Assembly: GCA_019623805.1 (NCBI GenBank)
Contig: CP053680.1
Location: 3,326,001 to 3,390,000 of the forward strand
From: Gammaproteobacteria bacterium (ex Lamellibrachia satsuma)
GTDB taxonomy: Bacteria; Pseudomonadota; Gammaproteobacteria; Chromatiales; Chromatiaceae
DNA: 64,000 nucleotides
Reading direction: 5' to 3'
The position numbers and the translations under genes were made by a program. The notes beneath the pieces were generated by a model. That model was not told where the DNA came from. It did not search any database and was given only the letters and a program-made list of their open reading frames with translations. This document shows, one piece after another, positions 55,862 to 64,000 of this stretch. How positions within the stretch are numbered: position 1 is the stretch's first letter; the number at the start of each line of letters is the position of its first letter.

Positions 55862-56359
55862 TTGACCGTCTACGCCGCCGACAAACTGATCGCCCAGGCC
55901 CGTCTGCTCGCGGCAGAGTATCGTCGCACCATGGGCAAGCCACTGCCCGGCATCAGCAATGAGATTGCCGAACATGACGCAGTAAAATTACTGCGGTTGG
56001 AGCCGCGTCCCGAGGGTGAGACCGGCTACAATGCCATCGACCCATCACGGGACGGCTGGCGGGTGCAGATAAAATCCCGCACCATCTTCGACGAGAGCAA
56101 GTCCGGACAACGTATCGGTCAACTCAAACTCGATCGGGAGTGGGACAGCGTGGTGCTGGTACTCATGGACGAGGATTATGAACCCTACGAAATCTACGAG
56201 GCGGATAAGGATGAGATCCTCGAATTCGTCAATGACTCCAGCAGCAGCCGGGCCAAACGTGGCGCCATGTCGGTGGCCCGTTTCAAGATCATCGGCCGCC
56301 TGGTCTGGACCCGTGATGATGGACTCGAATCCGAGGTCTGGGACAACCAGTCCGGTTAA
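55862..56359 (+). CDS. Conserved protein, DUF6998-like, possible nuclease fold
   Basis: 165 residues. GISNEIAEHDAVKLL, DGWRVQIKSRTIFD and DSVVLVLMDEDYEPYEIYEA follow the beta-alpha order of a restriction-endonuclease-like core, where E (NEIAE), D (DGW) and QIK could be the E-(D/E)-xK set. This reading is inference. TTG start with GAGGAA six bases upstream. Forty bases before the YoaA helicase gene, possibly co-transcribed. Confidence 0.65.
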   Translation: MTVYAADKLIAQARLLAAEYRRTMGKPLPGISNEIAEHDAVKLLRLEPRPEGETGYNAIDPSRDGWRVQIKSRTIFDESKSGQRIGQLKLDREWDSVVLVLMDEDYEPYEIYEADKDEILEFVNDSSSSRAKRGAMSVARFKIIGRLVWTRDDGLESEVWDNQSG

Positions 56360-56398
56360 CATCTTGATCGTCGCTCAGGTGCATCCGGGAAAGTCTTC

Positions 56399-58354
56399 AT
56401 GACCGATATTGCCGAGATCTTCGGGCCTGATGGCTGGCTCGCCCGGCGCATCGACGGCTTCTCCCACCGTCCGCAGCAGCAGAAGATGGCGGAAGCCATC
56501 AGCCGCATCCTGAACGATGGCGGGGTGCTAATCTGCGAGGCGGGTACGGGGACGGGCAAGACCTTTGCCTACCTGGTACCGGCGCTGATGTCGGGTCTCA
56601 AGGTTATCGTCTCCACGGGTACCAAGAATCTGCAGGATCAGCTGTTCCATCGGGATCTGCCACTGGTGCGGGAGAGCCTCTCCAGCCCTGTCTCCGTCGC
56701 CCTGCTCAAAGGGCGAGCCAACTACCTCTGTACACACCGCATGGAGACAGCCATGCTGGAGGATCGGCGTTTGACTGCCGAGCAGAGCGATCAACTGCAG
56801 CAGGTATGCAGCTGGTCGGGACAGACCAGGAGCGGCGATGTCGCCGAGATGTCGGCGATTCCTGAAGATGCGGGCATCTGGCCGATGGTGACCTCCACCA
56901 CTGAGAACTGCCTGGGTCAGGAGTGTCCTGCCCACAGTAAATGTCATCTGGTGGAAGCGCGGCGGCGTGCCCAGGAGGCGGACCTGGTGGTGATCAACCA
57001 CCATCTGCTCTGTGCCGATATGGCGCTGAAGGACGAGGGCTTTGGTGAGCTGTTGCCGAGTGCAGACTGCTTTATCCTGGATGAGGCGCATCAACTGCCG
57101 GATGTGGCGGGTAACTTCTTCGGCATGAGTCTGAGTGGCCGCCAGTTGCTCGATCTGGCCAGGGATACAGTGGCGGAGTATCACCGTGAAGCGGGGGATC
57201 TGCCGAAGATCGTGGATCAGGCCGATCGTCTGAAACAGGTCACCCGGGATCTGCGTCTTGCCTTTGGTCTGGAGATGCGGCGTGGTGCATGGTCCGATGT
57301 GGAGAACAACCCGGCAGTGGAGGCCGGGCTGGAGCGGTTGCGCAGCGAGTTATCGATTCTGGGTGACATGCTCGAAGCGATCGAAGGACGGGGCAAGGGG
57401 CTCGACAGTTGCCGCGACCGCTGCAAGGAGTTGTCATCGCGTCTGGATCAACTCTTCGATGAGAATGAGACACAGGATATCCGCTGGTTCGAGACCCAGC
57501 GTCAGAGCTTCCGACTCAACCGGACGCCGCTGGAGATCTCGGCTATCTTCCGGGAACGTATGGCAAACAATCCGGCGGCCTGGATTTTTACCTCCGCAAC
57601 CCTGGCGGTGGGGGGCAGTTTCAGCCACTTTGCCAATCAGTTGGGGCTGGAGGATGCCGAGACCCACTGCTGGGACAGCCCCTTCGACTATCCGAAACAG
57701 GCGCTCTGGTATGTGCCCAGTGATCTGCCGGAACCCAGCAGCCCCGAGTTCAACCGCACTGTCTCCGATCTCTCCATCCCTATTCTGGAAGCAAGCGGTG
57801 GCCGCGCCTTTTTGCTCTTTACCAGTCATCGCGCCCTGCAGGAGGCGGCTGGCTATCTGCAGGATCGTATCGAATTTCCCATGCTGGTGCAGGGAACCGC
57901 GCCCCGCAGTGAACTTCTTGAACAGTTCAGGAGCCTCGGCAATGCGGTGCTGCTGGGAACCTCCAGCTTCTGGGAGGGAGTGGATGTGCGGGGTGATGCG
58001 CTCTCCTGCGTGATCATCGACAAGCTGCCCTTTGCCTCGCCGGGCGATCCGGTCCTGCAGGCGAGGATCGACGCACTGCGGGCACGGGGCGGCAACCCCT
58101 TCATGACCTTTCAACTGCCCCAGGCTGCTATCGCTCTGAAACAGGGTGCCGGACGCCTGATCCGGGATGAGAAGGATCGTGGTGTGCTGGTGCTTTGTGA
58201 TCCACGTCTGCTCAGCAAACCCTACGGAAAGGTCTTTATCAAAAGCCTGCCACCGATGACAAAGAGCCGTGATTTCAATAATGTGAAACGTTTTTTTGCC
58301 TATCACGATGGTGTGCAGGAAAATCCGACGCCACCGGTTTCAGAAAACCAGTGA
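56399..58354 (+). CDS. yoaA: ATP-dependent DNA helicase, DinG/YoaA family
   Basis: 651 residues, superfamily 2 XPD/DinG-like. Walker A GTGTGKTFAYLVPA (about 48-56), Fe-S cysteines in ANYLCTH, ENCLGQECPAHSKC, DEAH box (ILDEAHQLP, about 228) and C-terminal motifs LLGTSSFWEGVDVRGD and QGAGRLIRDEKDRG. Length is that of YoaA (636) and not DinG (716). Unwinds damaged or structured DNA; linked to repair at replication forks. Confidence 0.9.
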   Translation: MTDIAEIFGPDGWLARRIDGFSHRPQQQKMAEAISRILNDGGVLICEAGTGTGKTFAYLVPALMSGLKVIVSTGTKNLQDQLFHRDLPLVRESLSSPVSVALLKGRANYLCTHRMETAMLEDRRLTAEQSDQLQQVCSWSGQTRSGDVAEMSAIPEDAGIWPMVTSTTENCLGQECPAHSKCHLVEARRRAQEADLVVINHHLLCADMALKDEGFGELLPSADCFILDEAHQLPDVAGNFFGMSLSGRQLLDLARDTVAEYHREAGDLPKIVDQADRLKQVTRDLRLAFGLEMRRGAWSDVENNPAVEAGLERLRSELSILGDMLEAIEGRGKGLDSCRDRCKELSSRLDQLFDENETQDIRWFETQRQSFRLNRTPLEISAIFRERMANNPAAWIFTSATLAVGGSFSHFANQLGLEDAETHCWDSPFDYPKQALWYVPSDLPEPSSPEFNRTVSDLSIPILEASGGRAFLLFTSHRALQEAAGYLQDRIEFPMLVQGTAPRSELLEQFRSLGNAVLLGTSSFWEGVDVRGDALSCVIIDKLPFASPGDPVLQARIDALRARGGNPFMTFQLPQAAIALKQGAGRLIRDEKDRGVLVLCDPRLLSKPYGKVFIKSLPPMTKSRDFNNVKRFFAYHDGVQENPTPPVSENQ

Positions 58355-58430
58355 AGCGTAAAAGAATCGAACCGGTGTGCGGTGATCCGTGCAGAAAAAT
58401 AATCAAGAAGACCCGACAGGCCCTGCAATC

Positions 58431-59642
58431 ATGACCGACCCTAAAATCAGGAAGATCCCCTATCCCTACCACGCGATGCTGGCAATCTGCAGCGATCTGG
58501 ATGAGACGCCGACAAGGCGGGAGTATTTTGAAATCGCCAGATTCCTCAATACCGAAGATGAGACGGCAATGGGACCAGGTGTCGGGCTGGAGATTGGCAA
58601 TACACTCTATTTCGATATGCCCGATAACCAGTTCGCCTACTGGAATACCGATGATGATGGTCGGGAGAATGCGCGGCGGTTGATCCGCTCCGGCTATATC
58701 GACAGCTTCCACTCCTATGGCGATTTTGCGGTGGATAGAGGTTATGTGGAACGGGCGCTGAATGAGCTGGAGTCATATGACTGCTGCATCAGAGTTTGGG
58801 TGGACCACTCCAAGGCGGTCACCAACTTCGACCCCGGTATTATGTTTGGCAAAGGGGATCTCGAAGGGCATGAGGCCTTCCACTCTGATCTTACCTATCG
58901 GCACGGCGTGCGTTATGTCTGGCGGGGCCGCGTTACCAGCGTCATAGGTCAGGACTGTGCGAAGGGGTATGGTGGGCTTTGGTCAATGAAACATGCTGTG
59001 CCGGCGGCAAAGACGATTCTGAAGGATTTCGTCAAAAGCCTGCTGGCACTCAAGAATCATCCAAAATATGCGCTGCACAAAGGCAACCGATTGATCTATC
59101 CTGCCAGCCTGCGCAGTGGTGAATCGGTGATCGAGTTCATGCGCTGCAATCCCCACTGGGGTGGTGTGAGCGCGGGGGAGACCGCCCAGGGTATTCCCGA
59201 GGTGTTGACGGACAGGGTGCTGTCGACCCTGACACGCAAGCGGGCCAAAAGCATTATCTATACCCATCTTGGCAAGATCGCAGACAGGGCAGAGATCTTC
59301 TCCGAAGCGACCCGCAACGGGTTTCGTCGGCTTAAAGGGTACGCCGACCGCCAGGAGATTCTTGTCGCCACGACCTACCGGTTGTTGCAGTACACGAAGA
59401 TGACGGAGCAGATCCGTGTCGAAGAGAGCGAGGACGGTAGTCTGATCCTGATCAATCTCGTTACAGGTGGAGCGGAATATGACCTGTCGGGTCTGACTAT
59501 CTACACTGAAAAACCTGAATCCACCCGACTGACGATCGATAATCAACCGATGGAAAATTTCGAGATCAATGTCCCGGATGAAACTGGCAGGGCCAGTATC
59601 TCCATCCCTTGGAAAAAATTGACCTTTCCCGATTTGGTCTAA
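58431..59642 (+). CDS. Conserved protein of unknown function (possible deacetylase-like barrel)
   Basis: About 403 residues. PYHAMLAICSDLDETPTRRE near the N-terminus, DSFHSYGDFAVDRGYVERAL, IRVWVDHSKAVTNFDP and SIIYTHLGKIADR are spaced like the metal Asp and His-bearing strands of polysaccharide-deacetylase barrels (Asp in SDLD, His in FHSYGD, THL). The likeness is weak and no family is claimed. No signal peptide. GTG at 58389 is an alternative start. Confidence 0.6.
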   Translation: MTDPKIRKIPYPYHAMLAICSDLDETPTRREYFEIARFLNTEDETAMGPGVGLEIGNTLYFDMPDNQFAYWNTDDDGRENARRLIRSGYIDSFHSYGDFAVDRGYVERALNELESYDCCIRVWVDHSKAVTNFDPGIMFGKGDLEGHEAFHSDLTYRHGVRYVWRGRVTSVIGQDCAKGYGGLWSMKHAVPAAKTILKDFVKSLLALKNHPKYALHKGNRLIYPASLRSGESVIEFMRCNPHWGGVSAGETAQGIPEVLTDRVLSTLTRKRAKSIIYTHLGKIADRAEIFSEATRNGFRRLKGYADRQEILVATTYRLLQYTKMTEQIRVEESEDGSLILINLVTGGAEYDLSGLTIYTEKPESTRLTIDNQPMENFEINVPDETGRASISIPWKKLTFPDLV

Positions 59643-59651
59643 TGTGGATTC

Positions 59652-59727
59652 GTAGGCTTGGTCAAGCGTAGCGGATCAGGCAATAGACTGACATGTCTGC
59701 CGTTTCCGCAAGCTTGAACAGGCCTAC
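59652..59727. repeat. Dispersed palindromic repeat, family D copy 2
   Basis: GTAGGCTTGGTCAAGCGTAG at one end and CAAGCTTGAACAGGCCTAC at the other; same plan as 2347-2434. Between convergent genes. Confidence 0.8.
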
Positions 59728-59730
59728 GGA

Positions 59731-61170
59731 TCAGCCCTTCGTTATTTGACGGTGCTGGCTGAAGACCAAGATCCCGGCTGTTGAAACAATGATGCCCGGC
59801 AATATCTCATAGAGATCGAAGATCCCTCCTGACAGCTGTTTCCAGATGACCACGGTCAGACCACCGAGGATGATACCTGCGAGTGCGCCATTACGGGTCA
59901 TGGGTTTCCAGTAGAGTGAGAAGAGGATGGCGGGTCCGAAGGCGGCACCGAATCCCGCCCAGGCGTAAGAGACCAAGTCGAGCACACTGCTGTCGGGATC
60001 GAGTGCAAGCAAAAAGGCGATGGCGGCGATGCCGACGACTGCCAGTCGGCCGGTGATCATCAACTCGCGGTCGTTTGCGTTCTGCCGGAAAAGACCTTTG
60101 TACAGATCCCCGGTAAATGCGCTGGAGGCCACCAGCAGTTGGGAATCGGCGGTGCTCATGATGGCCGCCAGGATAGCGGCTAGACAGATGCCTGCAATCA
60201 ACGGATGGAAGAGTAGATCCACCAGGTGGATGAACACCCGCTCCGGGTCGGCCAGCGGTGTCTCAAAAGCCGGGATACCCGTCAGACCCACCAGGCAGCC
60301 TGCGGTCAGGGTCAACAGCACCCAGGTGATGGCAATGCGCCGGGCTGTTGGAATCTGCTCCACACGCCGGATTGCTTTGAAACGGGCCAGGATGTGGGGT
60401 TGTCCAAAGTAGCCCAGCCCCCAGGCAAGCAGGGAGGCGATGGTTATCCAACCGAGGGGCACACCCTTGTTGTCGGTGAATGGGTCGAGTAGTGCCGGGT
60501 TAAACTCGGATATGCGCTGGATGGTATGCGTTGTTCCACCCAGCTCTCCGAATGCCATCAGCGGCACGATGATTAGTGCCGCCGCCATCATCAGTCCCTG
60601 CAGCAGATCGGTCCACGAGACTGCGAGGAAACCGCCAAAAGAGGTGTAAAGGATAATGGTGAGGGTGCCGGCCGCCACGGCCCAGAGATAGGGCAGACCA
60701 AACACTGATTCGAAAAGCTTGCCGCCGGCCACCAGACCGGAGCTGGTGTAGAAGAGGAAAAAGAGCAGGATAAAGAGGGATGAGATGGTGCGAATAAGGC
60801 CGCTCTTGTCGTCGAAACGGTTGGAGAGATACTCCGGCAGGGTCAGGGCGTTGCCTGCCTGCTCCGATGCGACTCGTAGTGGAGCGGCGATGAAACGCCA
60901 GTTGAGCCAAGTGCCGATCAACAAACCGCCTGCCAGCCAGATGGATTCCAGTCCGGAGAGATAGGCGTAACCCGGCAGACCAAGCAGTAGCCAGCCGCTC
61001 ATATCCGAGGCACTCGCGCTCAGAGCTGTCACCCAACTGCCGAGCTGGCGTCCCCCGAGGACAAAATCGGAAAGGTTGCGTGTGCGCTGCCAGGCGTGGA
61101 TGCCGATCCCCAGTATGGCGACCAGATAGAGCACGAAGGTAAGGTCGATCAATAGTTGATTTTGTGTCAT
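59731..61170 (-). CDS. putP: Sodium/proline symporter
   Basis: 479 residues, about thirteen membrane segments of the SSS family. GGRQLGSWVTALSASASDMSGWLLLGLPG (split motif, about 39-68) and LPEYLSNRFDD plus GFGAAFGPAILFSLYW are typical PutP. Imports proline for osmoprotection or catabolism with sodium. No putA nearby. Related pantothenate or sialate transporters are less similar at the N-terminal motif. Confidence 0.92.
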   Translation of the reverse strand: MTQNQLLIDLTFVLYLVAILGIGIHAWQRTRNLSDFVLGGRQLGSWVTALSASASDMSGWLLLGLPGYAYLSGLESIWLAGGLLIGTWLNWRFIAAPLRVASEQAGNALTLPEYLSNRFDDKSGLIRTISSLFILLFFLFYTSSGLVAGGKLFESVFGLPYLWAVAAGTLTIILYTSFGGFLAVSWTDLLQGLMMAAALIIVPLMAFGELGGTTHTIQRISEFNPALLDPFTDNKGVPLGWITIASLLAWGLGYFGQPHILARFKAIRRVEQIPTARRIAITWVLLTLTAGCLVGLTGIPAFETPLADPERVFIHLVDLLFHPLIAGICLAAILAAIMSTADSQLLVASSAFTGDLYKGLFRQNANDRELMITGRLAVVGIAAIAFLLALDPDSSVLDLVSYAWAGFGAAFGPAILFSLYWKPMTRNGALAGIILGGLTVVIWKQLSGGIFDLYEILPGIIVSTAGILVFSQHRQITKG

Positions 61171-61226
61171 GAGATTGCCAGCCTATCCCATAGGATTTGT
61201 TTAGAGGCCTCTGATAGATGAGGTCG

Positions 61227-61317
61227 TTGTCATCTCGATCGTAGAGAGAGATCTCAAACTACAGAGTGATTAACAGGTCATGAGGTATGAGATTTCTCTC
61301 TACGCTCGAAATGACAA
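61227..61317. repeat. Dispersed palindromic repeat, family C copy 3
   Basis: TTGTCATCTCGATCGTAGAG and CTCTACGCTCGAAATGACAA are near-perfect complements at the two ends of a 91-base element. Its outer 40 bases are read as the C-terminal codons of the SPL-like gene. Confidence 0.85.
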
Positions 61318-62624
61318 TCGTTCGGGGTTTTTGTGGAGTTTATGATCCGGTGCTGCTCGATCTTTGCCAGATAGCTCGCTTTCATTGCATTCTCAAACTC
61401 ATCATTGCTCGCATATTCAAAACCGAAGACCGGGTTCCACAAACGTTGGTTCTCCATACAAAGGTAGAAAAATACTTTATCGTGCCAGGGCGCAAGCTGC
61501 TGGTAGGCGTGGGAGAACATCTCCAGTTTTATCTCTTCAGGATAGGAGAGCTTGCCGTCACTCTCCACCATTGGCATCTGCAGGATCTTGCTGTGAAAGT
61601 CACTCCGGCCCCGCAGCATTTTGATCACCGGTTTAATGTAGGTAAGGGTGCCGATTGAGACCAGGGCCACCTCATCCGGGTCGAACAGTGATGTCATCCG
61701 TTCAAAGAGTTCAGTGTAGTCTTCTCGCCACTGGGCGTAGTGGATCATCGGGTGGAGATGAAAGCCCACGATTATGCCTTTGTCCGCCAGACGCCGGGCA
61801 GCCATAAGGCGATCCTCCAGTGATGCGCTCAGATGTTCTTCGTTGGTAATCAGCGTCTGGGTATTGAGAGACCAGGTACAGATGATATTTGCCGGTAGCG
61901 GATTCTTTTCCAGGTAGCTGATGTTTTTCGACTTGGTCTTCAACTCCAGAATGACATTTGGATGTTCAGTGGCAAAACGACTCAGCGCATCGAGAATCCC
62001 TGCCTGGTTGCCCCACATCAGGGAGTCGGAAGATTGCCCGGTGCCGATGTGGTAGATCCGGTCAGGATCGATCTCGAGCTGGGCCAGTTTTTCGGCGAAT
62101 CGGCTGTCGAAGCGGACCTCGTCTCCATGATAGAAGGATTGGATGCTGCAATAGCTGCAGTCGAAGCCGCAGTTTTCCACCGCATCCAGTGTCAGCAGAT
62201 TACAGCAGCGGGTGCGGGACGATGCCACCGGGCAATAACCCAGACCGAGTTTGGGTTTTTCCACCATTACCCGTTTGATTCTGTCTGGCTGATATTCAGT
62301 CTTGTCAAAAGAGATGGGATATTGGTTTGGCTGTTGGCGAAGATCTTCCCAATGTCTCCGAATCAGCCCCAAAATCGCTTGCCGTCTCTTTTTTGGTGCG
62401 AAGTCTGAGGAGATCTCTCTCGGCCATATCTGCTCGATAGGGTCTTCTCCCCACATGTTCAGGTCGAGACAGACTTCACCCAGAGTTTGCAGCTCCTGCA
62501 GAGTGAAGCGATAGATCAGCGCCTGGGACTGCAGAAATATCCTCTGTATCTCAGGCAGTTTTCCTATGCCTGTCTGATCGATCAGGCGGGGGAGTTTTTC
62601 GGCGTAAGCGGGTTGGCTGCTCAT
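61278..62624 (-). CDS. SPL-like radical SAM protein (spore photoproduct lyase family)
   Basis: 448 residues. Radical SAM cluster C152-x3-C156-x2-C159 (NCGFDCSYCSIQ), preceded by LGYCPVASSRTRCCNLLTLD and followed by YHIGTGQSSDSLMWG, CTWSLNTQTLI and GFHLHPMIHY. This matches SPL-family proteins, which in Firmicutes repair spore photoproduct; members in non-spore-formers have unproven substrates. The end is unusual: the last 13 or so codons (reading CHFERREKSHTS) lie in repeat C3, so the native stop was lost by repeat insertion. ATG at 62624 chosen over 62660; neither has a strong binding site. Confidence 0.85.
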   Translation of the reverse strand: MSSQPAYAEKLPRLIDQTGIGKLPEIQRIFLQSQALIYRFTLQELQTLGEVCLDLNMWGEDPIEQIWPREISSDFAPKKRRQAILGLIRRHWEDLRQQPNQYPISFDKTEYQPDRIKRVMVEKPKLGLGYCPVASSRTRCCNLLTLDAVENCGFDCSYCSIQSFYHGDEVRFDSRFAEKLAQLEIDPDRIYHIGTGQSSDSLMWGNQAGILDALSRFATEHPNVILELKTKSKNISYLEKNPLPANIICTWSLNTQTLITNEEHLSASLEDRLMAARRLADKGIIVGFHLHPMIHYAQWREDYTELFERMTSLFDPDEVALVSIGTLTYIKPVIKMLRGRSDFHSKILQMPMVESDGKLSYPEEIKLEMFSHAYQQLAPWHDKVFFYLCMENQRLWNPVFGFEYASNDEFENAMKASYLAKIEQHRIINSTKTPNDCHFERREKSHTS

Positions 62625-62684
62625 GGCCGTAGTTGTACGCAAGCGGGGATTGGCATGCAAGCGGGAGATGATGCAGAAAGGTAT

Positions 62685-62713
62685 ACCCGATCAAGCGCAG
62701 CGGATCGGGCAAC
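62685..62713. repeat. Half copy of palindromic repeat family D
   Basis: CGATCAAGCGCAGCGGATCG with short flanks, matching one arm of the elements at 2347 and 59652. No second arm was found. Confidence 0.6.
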
Positions 62714-62718
62714 CCTGT

Positions 62719-63417
62719 TCACATCTCTTTTTCGCGGTATCTCTTCGGCAGCAGCATACCCACCAAACCCATCATCATAATCAGCCAGCTGGAGGGCTCC
62801 GGCAGGGCAACCGGATTAACGGGAGCACTGCAGCTGTTTGCTTGGGTGCTGTTGCCCATGCCGGGAGTGATACAGGCCTGACTGAAATCGAGATTGTTGT
62901 TGTTCGTGTCAGCCCCGTCCGGGGAGCGTGAAAGACCGAGAAAGGCGGCATTTGACGGGTCGCTCAGGCCGCTGCCAGAAACTTCAGCGTATCCGACGAT
63001 ATTCCCCTCATAACTGAGGCTGTCGATCAGTGTATTTCCTAGAAACAGGGCGATGGCGTCGGGTGCTCCGTTCTGTATCAGGTTGCTGTTCGGTGATACA
63101 TCCCAGTCGCAGTTGAGTACATTGTCTGCATCCCCGCAGAACACAAAGTAGGCGTTGGCATCCAGGGTGAAAGTGGGCAGATCGTAGGTTCGGTAGAATG
63201 TGCTGCTAGTCCCGTTTATCAATTGCAGTGTGTAGTCGTCAAGATTGAGGGCAGTAACCCCCGTGTTGAACAGTTCTATAAATTCCGCCTGGTCGCTACC
63301 CGGCTGATCATAATCGACCTCGTTGATGACAAGTGTCGCATTTACCGGGGAGATGAATGTCAGACAAGCGGCGAACAGCAGGCGCTGAAAAATAGTGGGA
63401 TGTTTTGGGACGGGCAT
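62719..63417 (-). CDS. Secreted lamin-tail-domain protein with PEP-CTERM signal
   Basis: 232 residues. Signal peptide (LLFAACLTFISPVNA-TLV), a lamin-tail domain (about 28-150; LVINEVDYDQPGSDQAEFIELFN, FVFCGDADN), a low-complexity Asn/Ser stretch and a C-terminal PEP-CTERM signal: LPEPSSWLIM, hydrophobic run, KRYREKEM. PEP-CTERM proteins are cleaved by exosortase and linked to extracellular polysaccharide; no exosortase is in the window. ATG 63417 with AAGGAG eight bases before. Confidence 0.88.
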   Translation of the reverse strand: MPVPKHPTIFQRLLFAACLTFISPVNATLVINEVDYDQPGSDQAEFIELFNTGVTALNLDDYTLQLINGTSSTFYRTYDLPTFTLDANAYFVFCGDADNVLNCDWDVSPNSNLIQNGAPDAIALFLGNTLIDSLSYEGNIVGYAEVSGSGLSDPSNAAFLGLSRSPDGADTNNNNLDFSQACITPGMGNSTQANSCSAPVNPVALPEPSSWLIMMMGLVGMLLPKRYREKEM

Positions 63418-63573
63418 CGTAAGCACTCCTTGTGCATTGGCTCCAACTCCGTTTGGAGGTCTTGGATCATTCAAGACGCGTTCAAAATATCCCAGTCTTC
63501 GTATTGGAAGAAGCCGATAATCCTGATGTTTCTGTAGGATTATGCTGACACTGGATATGAGCCATCAGAAAAC

Positions 63574-63651
63574 GTAGGTTGGGTTACGGCACACGCTTTG
63601 CCTTGGTGGAAGTTATTGGTTTTAGCGGTGATGTGCGTCTAACCCAACCCA
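63574..63651. repeat. Dispersed palindromic repeat, family F
   Basis: GTAGGTTGGGTTACGGCACA at one end and GTGCGTCTAACCCAACCC at the other form an imperfect 78-base inverted repeat. One copy in the window. Confidence 0.65.
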
Positions 63652-63667
63652 CAAGGTGGTCTAAACC

Positions 63668-64000
63668 TCAGGGAAGAAAGATATAGAGAATCCCGGCGCC
63701 CAGAATCAGTCGATAGATCACGAAAGGGAGCATGCCGATTCTTTCGATGAACTGCAGGAAGAAATGGATGCAGAGATAGGCCGTGATAAATGAGAGTATG
63801 GCGCCGATAAATAGAGAATCCCACTCCACGGGATTGGCGCTCTCTATTAACTTCAACGTTACCAGCCCGCCGGACATGAGAATGGTCGGAATGGAGATCA
63901 GGAAGGAGAAGCGGGAAGCCGCCTCGCGAGAGAGTCCCAGCAGCAGTCCTGCTGTCATGGTTGCACCAGAGCGGGAGGTGCCTGGAATGATGGCAAATGC
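63668..64000 (-). CDS. uppP: Undecaprenyl-diphosphatase, C-terminal part (partial)
   Basis: The last 110 codons of a reverse-strand gene that continues past the window edge. The frame opens with [38 protein letters not shown] (first 38 residues), the conserved catalytic P-G-TSRSG motif of UppP/BacA, followed by three hydrophobic segments and the usual end [14 protein letters not shown]. Recycles undecaprenyl pyrophosphate for cell-wall synthesis at the membrane. Confidence 0.95.
   Translation of the reverse strand, partial: AFAIIPGTSRSGATMTAGLLLGLSREAASRFSFLISIPTILMSGGLVTLKLIESANPVEWDSLFIGAILSFITAYLCIHFFLQFIERIGMLPFVIYRLILGAGILYIFLP

Overview
The window is a stretch of chromosome from a free-living-type gammaproteobacterium. 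The gene orders mltD|yafS-rnhA-dnaQ, pyrG-kdsA-eno-ftsB-ispD, ispF-truD-surE-pcm-yqaA-nlpD-rpoS and ccoNOQP-ccoGHIS are typical of that class. A glycine/tyrosine-rich secreted protein resembling sulfur-globule proteins, two FNR-type [4Fe-4S] regulators and a complete cbb3 oxidase locus point to a microaerophilic, probably sulfur-oxidising, Chromatiales/Sedimenticola-like organism. That placement is inference; no rRNA gene is present to settle it.

Layout. 1-2.3 kb: mltD (partial), a methyltransferase, rnhA, dnaQ. 2.4-3.8 kb: fnr with an FNR box in front, and a sulfur-globule-like gene. 4.1-9.1 kb: pyrG, kdsA, eno, ftsB, ispD. 9.1-14.9 kb: HDOD protein, ispF, truD, a PhoX-like protein, an Smr protein. 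14.9-20.4 kb: surE-pcm-yqaA-nlpD-rpoS and a second FNR-type regulator. 20.6-29.1 kb: cbb3 oxidase structural genes (ccoNOQP plus a 41-residue membrane protein) and assembly genes (ccoGHIS). 29.2-35.3 kb: small membrane proteins, an alaC-like aminotransferase, hom, an RpfE-type protein, a VOC protein. 35.4-42.9 kb: a complete proteobacterial dedicated sortase system (kinase, regulator, OmpA-like protein, VIT/vWA substrate, class GN sortase). 42.9-51.3 kb: accessory island with a RAYT transposase and its REP elements, a TIR protein overlapping a 1450-residue WD40/transmembrane/NTPase protein, and a convergent papain-like peptidase/alpha-beta hydrolase fusion. 51.5-64 kb: glutamine amidotransferase, L,D-transpeptidase, PBP1b, a DinG/YoaA helicase, putP, an SPL-like radical SAM protein, a lamin-tail PEP-CTERM protein and uppP (partial).

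The best candidate for an undescribed system is the TIR + WD40-NTPase pair at 43.6-49.4 kb. The WD40 protein appears to carry two seven-bladed propellers outside the cytoplasm, one membrane span and an intact cytoplasmic P-loop NTPase. Its partner is a cytosolic TIR domain fused to an NTPase-like domain that has lost its P-loop. Six blades of the first propeller are nearly identical in DNA and differ almost only by amino-acid replacements at a few positions, as in fungal HET-type recognition receptors. The pair is bracketed by REP pairs. A membrane-spanning, split TIR-STAND immune receptor is the working hypothesis.

At least five families of short palindromic repeats are scattered through the window. 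All six convergent gene pairs separated by more than 80 bases have one between them, which suggests use as bidirectional terminators. No tRNA, rRNA, CRISPR array or prophage was recognised.
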